A stretch of 56,884 nt of DNA from Candidatus Omnitrophota bacterium (GTDB taxonomy: Bacteria > Omnitrophota > Gorgyraeia > Zapsychrales > Zapsychraceae): NCBI GenBank assembly GCA_021108075.1, contig JAIORP010000149.1:1-56884 (forward strand), written 5' to 3'. Under the pieces are notes generated by a model that worked only from the letters and a program-made list of their open reading frames with translations, ran no database searches and was not told the origin of the DNA. Shown here in pieces: positions 9,733 through 17,494 of this stretch. Within the stretch, counting starts at the first letter, position 1. Every line of letters starts with the position of its first letter. The position numbers and the translations under genes were made by a program.

Positions 9733-9738
9733 ATTATA
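9733..9738 (-). promoter_or_regulatory. Candidate -10 box for miaA-hflX
   Basis: Minus-strand TATAAT ending nine bases before the miaA start codon. The -35 region is poor and the leader would be very short, so this is tentative. Confidence 0.3.
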
Positions 9739-9768
9739 CTGGATTTATAATAAATCGACTTTTAATTA

Positions 9769-9804
9769 GTGAATCTCCTCGCAGCAGGGCTCAGAGGAAT
9801 TCAC
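9769..9804. repeat. Hairpin-forming inverted repeat downstream of the DUF3106 gene
   Basis: GTGAAT(C)TCCTC and GAGGAATTCAC form an 11-bp stem with one bulged base around a 13-base loop. No T-run follows on either strand, so it is not a classical terminator. The surrounding spacer 9725-9921 otherwise shows no feature. Confidence 0.5.
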
Positions 9805-9921
9805 TCCATTAGATTATACCGATATTTTAATAGATAGCAAAAAATTGTGTCGCAAAAGGGACAATGGCAGGATTTTCCTGATGGGTCTCGAATCAACAAA
9901 GATCCCTATCACATATTACCT

Positions 9922-10488
9922 TTATTTTTTACGTCGCCGATTTTGTTGCCGTCTGTATCTCTGACGGATTTTCTTTCTACGCTCGGGAGACATTTCATTC
10001 CAACGCTTTCTATTTTGCTGAAATTGACGACGCTGTTCTTTAGTCATCTCCCTCATTCTTTTTCGTTTTACCTTCAAGGCCTTCTTTTCAGATGGGGATA
10101 ACCTTTGCCACCGCTGATGTCTCAACCGTATGCGCTGTTTATCTTTTTTGGAAAAATTTTTATATTTTTTCCAATTTCGTTTTAGCCGCATCTTTTCCCG
10201 TTGTGACAATCGCTTGAACTGCTGATATTTGCGCCGCAAGTCGGCCTTCTTTTCCAGCGACAAATTATTCCATTGTTGTAGACGTTGACGGAGTTCTCGC
10301 CGGCCTTCAGGGGATAACCTCTCCCATTTTTTCAGCAACTGCTCTCTTTGATTCTGATCTAAATTTTGCATTAAGACAGTGATGTCATCCTCCGCAAAAC
10401 CCCTGGGAATGATACTGACCAGGCAACACTGGCCAAGCACAAATAGAAATAAAAATTTAATGATCCAAATCGATTTTTTATTTTTCAT
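9922..10488 (-). CDS. DUF3106 exported basic repeat protein
   Basis: A 188-residue protein with an N-terminal signal peptide (1-32). The remainder is extremely Arg/Lys-rich and built from about seven units of roughly 20 residues. Each has a W or F, then L/M-S-P or L-S-x, then R/K helices (WERLSPEGRRELR, WQRLSPSEKKALK, WNEMSPERRKKIR). This is the DUF3106 pattern. DUF3106 proteins are predicted periplasmic helical proteins and their function is unknown. GGAGG lies six bases before the ATG, and the gene overlaps the preceding small acidic gene by 11 bp. The context of an ECF sigma and anti-sigma factor suggests a role as sensor or target of that system. That is inference. Confidence 0.8.
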   Translation of the reverse strand: MKNKKSIWIIKFLFLFVLGQCCLVSIIPRGFAEDDITVLMQNLDQNQREQLLKKWERLSPEGRRELRQRLQQWNNLSLEKKADLRRKYQQFKRLSQREKMRLKRNWKKYKNFSKKDKQRIRLRHQRWQRLSPSEKKALKVKRKRMREMTKEQRRQFQQNRKRWNEMSPERRKKIRQRYRRQQNRRRKK

Positions 10489-10714
10489 GTGTTTCCTCCA
10501 TCAACGAATCGAAGTCATCTAATAAATCCAAATGCTCAAGAATTTCAAGCAACTCAATTATGTCAACATCATCTTCTGAAGATTTTTTCTTGCTGACTTT
10601 CTGATCTTTCTTTTTTTCTTCACTTTTTGTTTCAGCGGCAAATCCCTGCGAACACAGATGCAACGATATTGTTATGATCAATAAAACAAAAGGGCATACA
10701 CCTATTTTTTTCAT
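10478..10714 (-). CDS. Small exported acidic protein
   Basis: Seventy-eight residues from the ATG at 10714 (a TTG at 10720 directly after the anti-sigma stop is possible and has a better-spaced GGAAG). A signal peptide ends near GFAAE. A lysine-rich linker follows, and then an acidic amphipathic segment, EILEHLDLLDDFDSL. That segment matches EIVEHFDIIQNFDIL in the tail of the preceding anti-sigma factor. No known family was recognised. It sits between the anti-sigma gene and the very basic DUF3106 gene, overlapping the latter. Charge complementarity suggests it may bind the DUF3106 protein in the periplasm, which is inference. Confidence 0.65.
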   Translation of the reverse strand: MKKIGVCPFVLLIITISLHLCSQGFAAETKSEEKKKDQKVSKKKSSEDDVDIIELLEILEHLDLLDDFDSLMEETHEK

Positions 10715-10720
10715 ACGCAA

Positions 10721-11224
10721 CTACACTTCCAAACCATCTAATTCTTCAATGATTTCAAAATCTAACAATATATCAAAATTTTGAATAATATCGAAATGCT
10801 CCACAATCTCCATCGATTCTGCCATCTCAATCTCAAATCCGTTCATAGAAAAGGCCCATTGATCATCAACAGCATTCTGTGGTGAATAGACGGACATGAA
10901 CCAGTTGACTAAAACAGCAAGGACCAGGACGGAGAAAACAGGCACCAAGACCTTAGCATGTGCGAATGAAGATAAATAACGAACAAGACGTTCATGCCAT
11001 GTTTCTTGTTCTGATAAAGCGGTCCAAAATCTTGATATGTAATTGGGAGCCGGGTCAATTGTCTCAACATCCCCCAACAGATTCCAGCATTGGCGATGAG
11101 ACTTAAATTCGGCCTGGCAATCGGAGCAATGTTCAATGTGGTTTATAAATTCTTTATCTTCAATGTTTTGTATATCTTCAGATAAATAATCCAGCATCAT
11201 TTTTTGGCATGCATCACAATTCAT
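10721..11224 (-). CDS. zf-HC2 membrane anti-sigma factor
   Basis: A 167-residue protein. The N-terminal zinc-binding anti-sigma domain carries C3, C6 and then H29-x3-C33-x2-C36 (HIEHCSDC). A single transmembrane segment spans about 90-111. The external tail (112-167) is rich in Asp, Glu and hydrophobics and contains EIVEHFDIIQNFDIL at 139-153. Such proteins hold an ECF sigma factor inactive until a signal triggers release or proteolysis. GGAGG precedes the ATG. The gene is directly downstream of the ECF sigma gene, as expected for a cognate pair. Confidence 0.88.
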   Translation of the reverse strand: MNCDACQKMMLDYLSEDIQNIEDKEFINHIEHCSDCQAEFKSHRQCWNLLGDVETIDPAPNYISRFWTALSEQETWHERLVRYLSSFAHAKVLVPVFSVLVLAVLVNWFMSVYSPQNAVDDQWAFSMNGFEIEMAESMEIVEHFDIIQNFDILLDFEIIEELDGLEV

Positions 11225-11274
11225 ATCCGCCTCCTTCCTCTACATAACCCTCTTGGCATAAAAAAGTACCGTTA

Positions 11275-11907
11275 TTATATATCATTTTGGATATATGCCT
11301 TTAAACTTATTTTCAAGTTCTCTTTAGCCCTGTTCAACAATGATTTGACCGCCTTTGAGGATGTCTTCATCGTCTCAGCGATCTGTTGGTAGGACATATT
11401 TTCATAACGCCTCAAAATCAACGCCGTCCTCTGGTTGGGGGGTAACGCAAAAATCGCTTTTTTAACCTGTCGCTTTCTTTCTTCATGAAGGACCTGATGG
11501 CCAGGGTCCGGGGAACGCTCATTCTCTAATTTTTCCTCCAAAGTGCGACCATCAAAAGTAGACGGGGCATCTAAAGAGACGAACTTCCTTTTATTGCGCG
11601 TCACCTCATTCAGACAAACATTGCGGGCAATGGTGTACAACCATGTCTGGAACTTTGCTTTGGGAGCATACCGTGCAACACTTTTATAGACTCGAATAAA
11701 AATCTCCTGAGTTAACTCTTCCGATCGGGCCCGATTCCGCACAAACTTGTAGACGAAATTCAGAATACGCGGGTAGAATTTTGTCATCAATGTTTCAAAA
11801 GCCTTCTTGTCGCCTTGCTGCACGGCAAGCATCAACCGCACATCTGGATCATTTTCATAGGACGGACTTATTTGACCGACTGAATTATCGTCTGTAAATA
11901 AAAACAT
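11275..11907 (-). CDS. ECF-family RNA polymerase sigma factor
   Basis: A 210-residue sigma-24-type factor. Region 2 spans about 35-105 and includes EELTQEIFIRVYKS and the FQTWLYTIARN stretch. Region 4 spans about 148-205 and includes LPPNQRTALILRRYE, then the SYQQIAETM...AVKSLLNRAKE helix-turn-helix. It directs RNA polymerase to promoters of an envelope-type response. The gene is followed by its anti-sigma factor and two exported proteins. It lies 45 bp after a hybrid histidine kinase gene. No Shine-Dalgarno sequence is visible before the ATG. A GGAACTT motif at 11942-11948 may be an ECF-type -35 for self-activation. Confidence 0.93.
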   Translation of the reverse strand: MFLFTDDNSVGQISPSYENDPDVRLMLAVQQGDKKAFETLMTKFYPRILNFVYKFVRNRARSEELTQEIFIRVYKSVARYAPKAKFQTWLYTIARNVCLNEVTRNKRKFVSLDAPSTFDGRTLEEKLENERSPDPGHQVLHEERKRQVKKAIFALPPNQRTALILRRYENMSYQQIAETMKTSSKAVKSLLNRAKENLKISLKAYIQNDI

Positions 11908-11941
11908 TTAATGTGTCATCACGTTTATATCGTTTATAAAA

Positions 11942-11948
11942 AAGTTCC
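11942..11948 (-). promoter_or_regulatory. Candidate ECF -35 element upstream of the sigma gene
   Basis: GGAACTT on the minus strand is identical to the E. coli RpoE -35 consensus. It lies 35 bp before the sigma start, in the spacer after the kinase stop. No convincing matching -10 was found at 15-17 bp, so confidence is limited. Confidence 0.35.
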
Positions 11949-11952
11949 CGGC

Positions 11953-14900
11953 TTATCTTTTAACATACTCAACTATTTTATCTCTGAGCTGCATCATATT
12001 AATCGGTTTTGTCACGTAATCATTCATCCCGACGTCCAGACATTTCTCTTCATCATCCTTCAAAGCCGCGGCCGTCAGGGCAATGATGGGCAGGTCTTTA
12101 GAAATCGTTTCTCTGATGATCCTCGTTGCTTCTAACCCACCCATCACCGGCATTTGAACATCCATAAAACACAGGTCATACTTTTCTATGTTTTCTTTTA
12201 AAATGTCTACGGCTTCTTGGCCGTTCCGGGCGTAATCGCCCGCGCAACCTAACCCATGGAAAAAGGCCTTCATCAAATCCCTGTTGGCTTCACTATCTTC
12301 AACGACCAGGATCCTGGTTCCCTTGCAAAGGTATTCTTCAGCCATATGCCGAGTGACGATATCACCATCAGTCCGATTATCGCCTAAAATTGTTTCCATG
12401 ATTCTCAATAATTCTTCAGCCACAATCGGTTTTGAGATAAACCCATCAAAGCCTTTCTTTTGAGCCTCATGAGATTCTCCTATCCGGACATCAGAGGATA
12501 TGGCCAGAACTTTTATGTCTTTCAGCATCTCATTAGCACGTATGCGCCTGACAAATTCGTATCCATCAATACCAGCCATCATGATATCGCAAATAATAAT
12601 ATCAGGAAGAACTCCGTCCAGAGCCAGCCTTTCCAATCGGTATAACGCTGCATAAGGTGAATCTTCGACGGATAGAATATCCATACTAATCCGTTGACAA
12701 CAGTTTCTCAAGACCTTACGCGCGATAGGATTGTCATCGATAATAAAAATTTTCTTATCCTTCAAGCTGTTCTCAACTAAAGGGTGAACATCCGACTCTG
12801 CAATCGGTTGCCCCTTCTTAAGCTTTAGGACAAAAATAAACTCACTGCCATGGTTGACTTTTGATTCCGCCCAAATCTTTCCGCCCATCGCTTTGATAAT
12901 CGCGCGACAAATCGTCAACCCTAATCCCGTACCGCCATAGCGCCGGGTCATCGACTCATCCGCTTGAGTAAAGGATTCAAATATGCGTTCCAATTTATTT
13001 TCCGCAATACCGATCCCTGTGTCGCGCACGATAAAACGCAAGACCACCTCATCGCTGCCGCACGCAATCTGATCATCTTTCCGGACAAGCACTCCGATCT
13101 CACCCTGCGATGTGAACTTGAGGGCGTTGCCTAACAGGTTAATAAAAACTTGCCTTAGCCGCGTGGGATCACCCTTGACGATGCGGGGCACATCGCTATC
13201 GATATCAATGTATGTATCAAAAGGACGATCCTTTAAACGCAAAACAACCATACGGAAAATATCGTAAATAAGATATTCCAAATTGAAATTAATCGATTCA
13301 AAAGATATCTTACCTGCTTCAAGTTTTGAAAAGTCCAAAATGTCATTAATAATTCCAACCAATAATTGTCCGCTGGATTGAATCGTATCCAGATATTTCT
13401 TCTGACGATCATTTAACCTGGTCTTTTGGAGAATTTCACTGAAACCTAAAATGGCATTCATCGGCGTTCGAATTTCATGCGACATATTCGCTAAAAAATC
13501 ACTCTTAGCTTTAGTGGCCGCCATGGATTCCTGACTCAACTGAACAGCAATAAATTTCTCTTTTCTCAACTCTTCTTCAACTCGTTTTTGTTCGGTAATG
13601 TCCTGGATCAACGACGCCACTCCGATCATGACGCCCTCACTATCCTCCAACGGGGTATTATACCATTCACATATCCGTGGCTGGCCGTCCTTACGGATAT
13701 TCCCATTGGTGCTGCGAATCCCGCCGCTTTGATTCATCAAATCACGAAAGACCGACTGCATGCGGTTCTTTGCCTGAGGCGGCACGATCAAGTCGAACGC
13801 GCTTCTGCCCAACACGTCTTCTTTGGAGTAACCAAATATCCGTTCGGCAGAAGGGTTCCAGTCAGCGACTTTAAAGTTCAAACTCCATTCGATATACGCC
13901 AACGGTGTTCTTTGAATGTGTAAAGATAAAATCTTTTCAGACCGTCGCACGGCATCATCTGACAGCTTGCGTCTTGTGATATCCCTATTCACACCGCGGT
14001 ACCCCACAACCTGACCATCGGTATCCAGAACAGGCACGCCATTTGTTTCAATGATGACATCTTCGCCATTTTTTTTCGTATGACGGCCGTGGAATTCAAA
14101 AAATTTTTCTTTATTCTTAATAAAGCTATAAACCTGATCCTTGAGAATTTTTTTTTCCTGCGGATGATAGAAATCATAAAATTTCATATGCATTAACTCA
14201 TGCGGGGCATATCCTAAAACATGCTCGACAACCCGGTTCGAATAGACGTATGCACCCTCGGCATCAATTTCCCACAGCCAATCCCCGGTGGATTCAGAAA
14301 CATCACTGAAACGCTTCTGTTCCTTTTTTAACAACTCGATCGAAACCGTTGAGCGCTTCAAATTCTCAATCATCCGGTTATATGCTTTTGCCAGGTCCCC
14401 CAGTTCATCATCCCTATGAATATCCACAGCGCCAAACAAGTCCCCTCGCGCAATCCGTTTTGTTGCTTTCAATAACTCACGAACAGGAGCCAATGCGTAA
14501 ATAGCTAAGGTCAACGAATAAACCACAGCGATCATCCCGACCAGAAGTGTTATCCCCCACGCTCGACGGGTGGCCTGTACCATTAATGCCGTCGCACCAG
14601 ATAAGGATAACCCGACTCTAACGATCCCTATCTTACGGCGCATCACTTCTTGATCCTGCTTGTCGGATGCGGCGGCTGCGGTTGTATCAAACAATGCCAT
14701 TTCTGCGCCGAGGGAGAACTTTTCTTCGAAAAAAATGGGAATGGCGACGTCATAATATTCCTGGCCGCCTGACAATTGAATCAGCTGGATTAAAGGTTCT
14801 TTGGCTTTGCGGGCGATATCGGACCGATAACGAAATTCTTGAGAAACGACATATTTTTCTTTCCACCCTTTACCGGCCAAGACTTGTCCGCGTTCATCTT

Positions 14901-15156
14901 CGATCAAAGCATAACGAACATCCGGCTGAACTAAAACGCCCTGAATCAAATTATTCAGGCTGCCGATATTTTCCGTAATCACCCCATACTCTGAATTATA
15001 GGCTAAGTTAGTCGCTAAAATGAGCCCCCGACTTTTCAACGATGAATAAATAATCTTCCGTTGATTAGTAATGAAAAAAAAGCTGAAGACTAAGGCAACA
15101 AAAGCGACAAGGAACACGATACCTATAATAATTTTCACACATAAACTTGATTTCAT
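11953..15156 (-). CDS. Hybrid sensor histidine kinase (HAMP-PAS-PAS-HK-REC-REC)
   Basis: A 1067-residue membrane protein. TM1 is about 8-30, an extracytoplasmic sensor domain spans 31-198, TM2 is 199-222 and HAMP is 223-275. Two PAS domains follow (about 282-398 and 406-522). The HisKA phospho-acceptor is H560 in NMSHEIRTPMNA. The ATPase shows N677, DTGIGIA (712-718) and GGTGLGL (741-747). The two receiver domains have phospho-acceptors D857 and D999 and conserved lysines K909 and K1050. No HPt domain or DNA-binding output is present, so the phosphoryl group must pass to a protein encoded elsewhere. The PAS domains lack an obvious heme or flavin signature. It may be co-transcribed with the downstream ECF sigma module. 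Confidence 0.95.
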   Translation of the reverse strand: MKSSLCVKIIIGIVFLVAFVALVFSFFFITNQRKIIYSSLKSRGLILATNLAYNSEYGVITENIGSLNNLIQGVLVQPDVRYALIEDERGQVLAGKGWKEKYVVSQEFRYRSDIARKAKEPLIQLIQLSGGQEYYDVAIPIFFEEKFSLGAEMALFDTTAAAASDKQDQEVMRRKIGIVRVGLSLSGATALMVQATRRAWGITLLVGMIAVVYSLTLAIYALAPVRELLKATKRIARGDLFGAVDIHRDDELGDLAKAYNRMIENLKRSTVSIELLKKEQKRFSDVSESTGDWLWEIDAEGAYVYSNRVVEHVLGYAPHELMHMKFYDFYHPQEKKILKDQVYSFIKNKEKFFEFHGRHTKKNGEDVIIETNGVPVLDTDGQVVGYRGVNRDITRRKLSDDAVRRSEKILSLHIQRTPLAYIEWSLNFKVADWNPSAERIFGYSKEDVLGRSAFDLIVPPQAKNRMQSVFRDLMNQSGGIRSTNGNIRKDGQPRICEWYNTPLEDSEGVMIGVASLIQDITEQKRVEEELRKEKFIAVQLSQESMAATKAKSDFLANMSHEIRTPMNAILGFSEILQKTRLNDRQKKYLDTIQSSGQLLVGIINDILDFSKLEAGKISFESINFNLEYLIYDIFRMVVLRLKDRPFDTYIDIDSDVPRIVKGDPTRLRQVFINLLGNALKFTSQGEIGVLVRKDDQIACGSDEVVLRFIVRDTGIGIAENKLERIFESFTQADESMTRRYGGTGLGLTICRAIIKAMGGKIWAESKVNHGSEFIFVLKLKKGQPIAESDVHPLVENSLKDKKIFIIDDNPIARKVLRNCCQRISMDILSVEDSPYAALYRLERLALDGVLPDIIICDIMMAGIDGYEFVRRIRANEMLKDIKVLAISSDVRIGESHEAQKKGFDGFISKPIVAEELLRIMETILGDNRTDGDIVTRHMAEEYLCKGTRILVVEDSEANRDLMKAFFHGLGCAGDYARNGQEAVDILKENIEKYDLCFMDVQMPVMGGLEATRIIRETISKDLPIIALTAAALKDDEEKCLDVGMNDYVTKPINMMQLRDKIVEYVKR

Positions 15157-15236
15157 AAAATGAACGTCCTAATGCACAATCCTTACACGCTGCAACAGCT
15201 CAACAGGAAAAGAAACCTACGGACTTTCATTGTCAG

Positions 15237-15356
15237 TAATACCAAATCCATTAATAAATTGTTCTATCTTAATCCTGAAAAGCAGAATTGGTTTTGGTCA
15301 TTATTTAATGGAATTGGTCGTGTCAAATGGGTCTTTATTTTCTGTAATTGGTATTA
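15237..15356. repeat. Intergenic palindromic repeat, copy C (with insertion)
   Basis: Matches copies A and B from TAATACCAAATCCATTAA through TTAATGGAATTGGT. About 33 extra bases then precede a second AATTGGTATTA end. The internal stem is AATCCTG/CAGAATT. The duplicated right end suggests slippage or a nested insertion. Confidence 0.8.
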
Positions 15357-15380
15357 CTAGCAAATTGTTGAAATTAAATA

Positions 15381-15503
15381 TTACTGGTTAAATTCAATTT
15401 CTGTTGCAACTTTTCTTTCAGAAAAAATTTCCCGCCGGCAAAAGAATCCCCCCCCACGACGATAAAAACAGAACACCAAAACCACAAAAATTCTTTTATG
15501 CAT
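15381..15503 (-). CDS. Possible small secreted peptide with poly-G tract (doubtful)
   Basis: A 40-codon frame starting MHKRIFVVLVFCFYRR, which looks like a secretion signal. It runs through a tract of eight G (15448-15455). As written, the frame after the tract is unremarkable. Removing one G switches to a frame reading GGDSFAGGKFFLKEKL and ending at 15374. An AGAGGGGG sequence lies about 12 bases before the ATG. This may be a phase-variable gene, a decayed gene or chance. Confidence 0.2.
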   Translation of the reverse strand: MHKRIFVVLVFCFYRRGGGFFCRREIFSERKVATEIEFNQ

Positions 15504-15684
15504 CCATAGCAAAGCCCCCTCTTTTATAAATGCATTTTATAACAGATAGAAATATATATATTCTATAAGCTGAGTCATGCCCCAACAAGCAAATTCCTCA
15601 TGATTTTACTTCACTATTTTATACGGACTTGTCGTTTCAATTTTTTAATAAACTCCGCAAGGAATGAAAGGAATGAACAAAAGA

Positions 15685-16398
15685 CTAAGAAATAGGAATA
15701 CGTGATAAAAAAAAAGGCACGGCTGTTTCAACACGAAAAATTCGGCAACCGGCATGAATAACGTTAAAACCACAGGCCGTCAATTTATCTATTTCAAAGG
15801 GAATAAAGCCCCCTTCCGGGCCAATCACCAAAGTCAATGGAACCGGAAACTCTTTGGGGCAGGGCTGTGCTTCTTGTGGATGGGCGACAAAACCTTTTGA
15901 TTTTCTGATCAAATTCGGCAGCTCATCTTCAACAAAAGGTTTGAATCTTTTGCGCATATAGACTTCAGGCAACACCGTGTCTTTCGATTGTTCCAACCCC
16001 AGTATCAATTGCGTCTTTAAGATATCAGGCTTTAAAGCTGAACTTTGCCAGAAGGACTTCTCAACCCGATTTGTTTGGATAAGAAAAATTTTCTTAACGC
16101 CGAGTGACGTCGCACTAATCAAAATACGCTTCAATACCGGCGGACGCGGTAGCGCCAAGATAAGTTGGCATGGCAACGCAACAGGAGCCGAATCCGTTAA
16201 GGTGACCTTCAAATCAACAAAGGATTCGCTCAACCGCAAAACTTCCCCCGTTCCCCGCAAAGAACCAAGCTGACCGACAGCAAGCTGATCGCCAACCTTC
16301 ACCCGGTGAATTTGGGTAATATGCTTGAACCTCCGACTCCTTAAACGGACAACATTCGATTCAATATATTCCTTTTCCGAAAACAACACAATGTTCAT
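15685..16398 (-). CDS. rsmE: 16S rRNA (uracil-1498-N3)-methyltransferase RsmE
   Basis: With the ATG at 16398 the protein has 237 residues; GGAG lies six bases upstream, inside an alternative ATG that would extend it by four residues. The N-terminal PUA-like domain (1-70) contains HRVKVGDQLAV. The SPOUT methyltransferase domain carries LVIGPEGGF and the C-terminal knot motif RVETAVPFFLSRI. It methylates U1498 of 16S rRNA in the assembled 30S subunit. It is the last gene of the long minus-strand run, preceded by a small P-loop protein. Confidence 0.93.
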   Translation of the reverse strand: MNIVLFSEKEYIESNVVRLRSRRFKHITQIHRVKVGDQLAVGQLGSLRGTGEVLRLSESFVDLKVTLTDSAPVALPCQLILALPRPPVLKRILISATSLGVKKIFLIQTNRVEKSFWQSSALKPDILKTQLILGLEQSKDTVLPEVYMRKRFKPFVEDELPNLIRKSKGFVAHPQEAQPCPKEFPVPLTLVIGPEGGFIPFEIDKLTACGFNVIHAGCRIFRVETAVPFFLSRIPIS

Positions 16399-16440
16399 AA
16401 AAAACTCCATTGAACGTGATTCTTTTTTTGGCACGTTGGC

Positions 16441-17043
16441 TTATACGGACGGAAAACTGTCAGAACAGGAACCCATCTCTGAGTAAAATTCATACAAATC
16501 CCTTAAAACATCACGAAGATTCCCTTTTCTCTGTCTGAAAAACTTTTCCCCCAAAGACGAAACAGATTCCGTGGGATTCGGCAGTAAACGCGAAAGGATA
16601 TCATTCAACAAATTAATATTTGTTTCACAATGAACCAAAACAGGCAGCCACCTGTTCTTATGGCTAGAAACAATTAATCCTTTCGCATGTCGCATCTTTA
16701 AACGCAAATAAAACCAACTTATAGCCGGCAGAAGATCTACCCCATCTATCAGATAAATTTTATCAGGATCAATGGTCTGGACATTTTTTGTTTTAAACGG
16801 CCATAAATAATTATTGCGCTTATAAACCTGCAAATAGACCGTCTCAAGGCCTCTGCGCTCCAACAATGATTGCAAATGAAACAACAATGCTGTCTTGCCA
16901 CTTCCCTCAGGACCCAATATCGCGGCCCGATAGCGCAGAGACTCGACTCGACCCTTGATTTCCCTCCAGGGCATTTTAACCGGGATATATGGGATTTGGT
17001 GGAGGCAACATGACGCGAACGGATTTTCTCTAGCTTTCATCAT
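16441..17043 (-). CDS. P-loop ATPase-like protein of unknown function
   Basis: A 200-residue protein with a Walker A motif, GPEGSGKTA (about 44-52), and a Walker-B-like strand, KIYLIDGVDLL (about 95-105). The length and layout resemble small AAA or DnaA/ORC-like loaders, but no lid signature or sensor residues could be assigned. The N-terminus has a cysteine pair (SCC). AGGACG precedes the start, where either of two adjacent ATGs may be used. It lies 42 bp upstream of rsmE and just after a repeat element that separates it from the arrestin-like gene. Function unknown. Confidence 0.6.
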   Translation of the reverse strand: MMKARENPFASCCLHQIPYIPVKMPWREIKGRVESLRYRAAILGPEGSGKTALLFHLQSLLERRGLETVYLQVYKRNNYLWPFKTKNVQTIDPDKIYLIDGVDLLPAISWFYLRLKMRHAKGLIVSSHKNRWLPVLVHCETNINLLNDILSRLLPNPTESVSSLGEKFFRQRKGNLRDVLRDLYEFYSEMGSCSDSFPSV

Positions 17044-17053
17044 AACGTCCTAA

Positions 17054-17139
17054 TAATACCAAAACAGATTCTGCTTTTCTCAACGCTAAGGCGAGAATAT
17101 CAAGATTGAAATAGAACAATTAAGGAATGGATTTGGTAT
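17054..17139. repeat. Intergenic palindromic repeat, copy D (diverged, inverted)
   Basis: Read on the minus strand it begins ATACCAAATCCATT, continues with TAATTGTTCTAT, and later has GAAAAGCAGAATCTG and TTTTGGTATTA. These match segments of copies A to C in the same order, with a replaced middle. It overlaps the 3' end of the arrestin-like gene and encodes its last residues, HTKSIP, plus the stop. Confidence 0.7.
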
Positions 17140-17494
17140 GAAGAATATTTATTTCTTCCCGGTCAGGTGCCACAACAATATTTTCTCTCAGGCAATCTTT
17201 TCCCCCGTCGACAAGAATTTCAACAGCCCAGACCAAGGAGACGAGCTTCCCAGAAAAACTATAGGGAGAATCAGGCAATAAGAAGGAAAAGCCCCGACAG
17301 CCCTGCTGGGGCGGTAAATCAATCCGGTTAGCATGTATGAGTGCAACATCTTCATTGCCTTTTCCACAGGTATACCAAAACAACCGAACTTCCATGGACT
17401 TCAGCAGCATCTCATAATACCAGTGTGCTTCGCCTTTAACAACTTCTCCAGGCAAAAATTTTTCCTTTTCTAAGTTTAAATTTAAATTATTCAT
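17120..17494 (-). CDS. Arrestin-like beta-sandwich protein
   Basis: A 124-residue all-beta protein. It begins NLNLNLEKEKFLPGEVVKGEAHW, the typical opening of arrestin N-domain/SpoOM-like folds, with a later PYSFSGKLVSLVWAVEILVD strand pair. It has no catalytic motif. The gene overlaps the upstream DUF3592 gene by eight bases, so the products probably act together. The C-terminal region of that DUF3592 protein looks like a second copy of the same sandwich. The last six residues are encoded by repeat element D, so the native C-terminus may have been altered. Function unknown. Confidence 0.6.
   Translation of the reverse strand: MNNLNLNLEKEKFLPGEVVKGEAHWYYEMLLKSMEVRLFWYTCGKGNEDVALIHANRIDLPPQQGCRGFSFLLPDSPYSFSGKLVSLVWAVEILVDGGKDCLRENIVVAPDREEINILHTKSIP

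Larger units (their letters stand above)
15157..15684. other. 528-bp gene-poor spacer
   Basis: Holds the third copy of the palindromic repeat (15237-15356), a possible short minus-strand reading frame with a run of eight G (15381-15503), and an AT-rich near-palindrome around 15546-15570. No clear promoter for the kinase gene and no terminator for rsmE were found. Confidence 0.6.

Noticed and set aside
13588..13923. Plus-strand frame opposite the hybrid kinase PAS region
   Set aside because: Antisense shadow with no supporting signals.
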